DNA from: Marsupella aquatica
Lineage: Eukaryota > Marchantiophyta
Reading direction: 5' to 3'
DNA length: 64,000 nt
Assembly (NCBI GenBank): GCA_973895155.1
Contig: OZ316894.1
Span: 3,472,001 to 3,536,000 of the forward strand
Under the pieces are notes generated by a model. The model saw nothing but the letters and a program-made list of their open reading frames with translations, ran no database searches and had not been told where the DNA came from. Position 1 is the stretch's first letter. Each line of letters opens with the position of its first letter. Positions 61,396 to 64,000 of this stretch are shown one piece after another. The position numbers and the translations under genes are program-made.

Positions 61396-61590
61396 ATGAG
61401 GATGGGCAGAACAAACCCTTCAGTCCGTTGGGGCTTCAAATTCAAAGAAATTAGAATGGGGATGGGCAGAACAAACCCCACAGTACATACAGGCTTCCAA
61501 GTCATAGAAATTAGCACGGGGATGTGCAGCAGAATCAATGGGAAACCCCTCAGTCCACCAGGGCTCCATCTTCATAGAAATTAGCATGCA
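61396..61590. repeat. 60-base tandem repeat, three units
   Basis: GATGGGCAGA or GATGTGCAGC starts at 61401, 61461 and 61521; each unit continues CCMCAGTMC and ends with CATAGAAATTAG or a variant. The third unit carries about ten extra bases. Confidence 0.85.
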
Positions 61591-62308
61591 CAAATTGTGG
61601 GACGTCTCAGAGGGTAGAAATATTTGTGAAACAATTTTTATTTTTGAAAGGGCCAGTTTAGTCTTAATTCGTATAGCGCCTCTGCCACCCCAAGCAGTTT
61701 GGCACACAACTCATATTGCAAGAGAAGAATTTGGAGCAGAGCTATCTGGGAACAGATTGAACTTGAATCTTAGATCCTAAACAATTCACAGATATGAGCC
61801 AAGAATGAAAAGTTGCTGACCCAGAAGAACTGTGTTCACTCATGCAATTTACATCCAGAATTTTCAACTCAGCTGCGCAGAGCCATCAATGACAGAGGCC
61901 ACGGAGTGGGGTGTGCAGTAACAAAGCTAGTGTTTGCTATGGGACTCCCATATACCTCGACAAGTTAATAAGATGCCTGGTGAGAGGGAGCACTTGATCG
62001 GCATAAAAGGGTCCAGGGGTGAACTACGACTGTGCTGCTAATTGCAATTGCCATGGGCCTAGTACCCCACATACCCTATGCCTGAAACCTACGAAGGCCA
62101 TTGCCGTCATCTATTCTACTGACTAACCACTACATTTGACTAATCTCACCACAATGTGCCACAGCAAGTCCTCAGACTGTAGTAGCTACCTAGAAAGAGA
62201 GAAAGGGTCGTGCAGACCGACCCAAAAATTTACAGTAAGTTTACTAATACCTGAGAAGGCTTTCTGTGACTTCCAAGAATGATTCTACTTCCTGGAGGAT
62301 TTGTGAGC

Positions 62309-63575
62309 TCAAATCCCTTCTTTGCTGTGTCCTTTCTCGCTGACCTTTTTACCAGCTCCACTGGAGCCACTGTCTGAATCACTGTCTGACTCCCCGGATT
62401 CCTCTGCCGCTTTCTTCTCCTTCATGGTGGATTCCTGACCGTATGGAGGAAACCGGTAAGGTGGACCGTAAAATGGTGGCAAAATCTGTGAAGAATGTGA
62501 CGGGAATGGCTGGAAGGCAAATGGTGATGGCGGGTAGGGTCCTGGAGTATACGAATTTAAAGGTGCCCACGGCATACGCACAAATCCACCCTGGTGCATT
62601 GGAGGAGGGTGGTAGGGAGGATACATTCCAAACGGTGGAGGCGGAGGGAGTGCTGGTGATCCTGGTGGGGCAGGGTGTCCAGGAGCAGGAGCAGGAGCAC
62701 ATGTGGGAAGCCCTGGAGACGTTGGAGGGGCCGGAGGAGGAAATGGGGGCGGCATGCCTTGGAAAGGCATTGGAGCAGGCGGAGACCGTGTTGCCAAGGG
62801 GGGCATGTAGCGCGGCACTGCTTGCGAGAAGGGAGGCTTGCTCAAGAGCGGAGGTGGACCCTTCTTGCCTGCACCTTTGGCGGCCACCGCAGTTTTCTGT
62901 GTAGGAGGCGGTGCGACCATCATTGCCTGAACAAAAACGCCAGCATAAATGTCAGGAAGACTTTATCTCAGACCCATTTATCATGGTGTATTGTGAGCTA
63001 CTAGCTCTGTTCCACTTCAAACAGTACTCTTGAGTTTTTGTTTGAATTTAGGAGTCACTGATAATGTACTACTTTAGAAAAAGTCATCATAACGCTACTA
63101 CGAAGTGTTTTTGGTTGGGGCTTGGAGTCTGTGTTCGTTACATGAAATTTACATGAAATGAGAATTTTCTTTGAAATTTAATTAGTTGCTCTATCATCCA
63201 ATGTGAATGCAATCTTATTGGTTACTGCCTTTATATGATCCACATTGCTCACTTGATTATCCAAATTGAACTCTTCTCAATATGGTATCGAACGGTCATT
63301 TGGGAAACAGCATAGTGAGTGTTACATCGGTAGTACAATAAAAGGAAAATGCGACATGACCCAAAACCTCAGTTCCACCTTCTCCGATTTGGTCCATTAC
63401 AAAGCATGAGACCCTGGACACCTACAACATATTCATAACTGCTAGGGGGTTCGAGATGAGAAACACAAGTAAACGTATGGGCGTGAACCTTGATGGAATG
63501 ATGGAAGAAGAATATTTACCGATGGATAGAACGTAGGATACGGATGAAAAAGCTGCTCTCCTTTGGCATCTTCAT
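62309..63575 (-). CDS. proline-rich protein, C-terminal exons (5' end not resolved)
   Basis: I do not recognise the family. Two exons are supported: 63575-63520 and 62926-62309, joined by a GT-AG intron in phase 0 (YPTFYPS followed by AMMVAPPP). The upstream exon starts in phase 1, so at least one more exon should lie beyond 63576 or outside the window. The main exon encodes about 205 residues with long proline tracts (MPPPFPPPAPP, SPALPPPPPFGMYPPYHPPP), aromatic PPYRFPPYG and a basic/acidic end with EESGESDSDSDSGSS and KKVSEKGHSKEG. Such composition is common in nuclear RNA-processing and scaffold proteins (inference only). No signal peptide or membrane span is visible. The coding nature is supported by the long biased open frame and the good splice junction. 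Confidence 0.6.
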
Positions 63576-64000
63576 CTGACCTGGCAAGGAGCAATAAATA
63601 CAGATGTTCAAGGGAGCAGGAACGACAATAAGGCTAATGAACCAAATGTAACTTATCCACTGATAACCGCTGACTCCAAGTAAAAGCATACAAGAAACTT
63701 ACTAATTTAACACGTAGGCATTTAGATAAACTTCCTGGATGCACACACATGCTCATCCCAGTCTCAGTTGAACTTCATTAGATATTTGATCAAGGACATG
63801 AAACGAGGGGAAGTGACAAGAAATTCGGTCTCCCTCGATCAAGACTCCTCTTCCCAGATAGGTTTATTTAGGATGCATTTTCGGTCAAACTACTAGGACT
63901 CCCCTCGAAAAAGAGAACGGTCGGAAAATGGTCTGGCGCAGTTCTGGTTCATCTAGTGCTATGACGCTGCTGGTGAACTGAAGGTGCCTATATTCTCAAC
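63576..64000. other. upstream of the proline-rich exons
   Basis: An additional upstream exon of the minus-strand gene is expected here or beyond the window edge, but I cannot identify it. Confidence 0.35.

Larger units (their letters stand above)
53990..62308. other. gene-free interval with small tandem duplications
   Basis: More than 8 kb without a supported gene. Local two-copy tandem repeats, a TTG run (56845-56870), a degenerate AT-rich array (60040-60950) and a 60-base array (61396-61590) are listed separately. A short direct repeat of GGAACATAGTAGGTGGGATC type lies at 59694-59735. No tRNA, long terminal repeat or transposase was recognised. Confidence 0.4.

Noticed and set aside
62443-62904. 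Plus-strand open frame of 153 codons
   Set aside because: It is antisense to the proline-rich exon; its Gly/Glu/Val-rich composition is what proline codons give when read in reverse.

Overview
The window is nuclear DNA of a land plant. It has GT-AG introns of roughly 50 to 1000 bases, plant-type protein families (DUF2301 plastid membrane protein, DUF1350, GH17-X8 glucanase-like protein, AGD5-type ArfGAP, plant DHHC palmitoyltransferase) and a short plant-type telomeric repeat (CCCTAAA). A non-seed plant (bryophyte or lycophyte grade) is my best guess from the look of the proteins and the repeat-rich spacers, but I hold it with low confidence.

Layout. 1-5.6 kb: two tandem copies of an RNA 3'-terminal phosphate cyclase (RTCA) gene, duplicated with their promoter region. 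6.4-9.4 kb (minus): a nine-exon DUF1350 gene. 10.3-11.3 kb: a satellite-like array of ~235-base units. 12.0-14.1 kb: a five-exon DUF2301 integral membrane protein. 16.4-18.05 kb (minus): an intronless AGD5/NEVERSHED-type ArfGAP. 18-30.7 kb: gene-free, repeat-rich. 30.8-34.3 kb: a GH17-X8 protein with signal peptide. 34.7-49.8 kb: a second, eroded copy of 4.7-30.7 kb, holding an RTCA pseudogene, a DUF1350 pseudogene and an inserted SANT/Myb-like gene at 40 kb. 50.9-54.0 kb: a five-exon DHHC palmitoyltransferase. 54-62 kb: gene-free with many small tandem duplications. 62.3-63.6 kb (minus): the 3' part of a proline-rich protein gene.

Two themes stand out. First, layered duplication: a small RTCA tandem duplication, then a ~26 kb segmental duplication (A 4730-30720, B 34680-49780) whose left breakpoint lies in an RTCA intron. 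Its right breakpoint puts a copy of the DHHC upstream region about 75 bases from the GH17 start codon. Second, likely pseudoenzymes. RTCA copy 2 is open throughout but has lost two residues equivalent to active-site residues of bacterial RtcA (Glu to Gly, Arg to Cys). The GH17 protein has Gln where the catalytic nucleophile Glu is expected. The genes do not form one pathway; they are unrelated housekeeping or membrane functions brought together by plant genome structure. I saw no convincing tRNA, rRNA, CRISPR array or intact autonomous transposon. Splice sites and homologies were assigned by eye.
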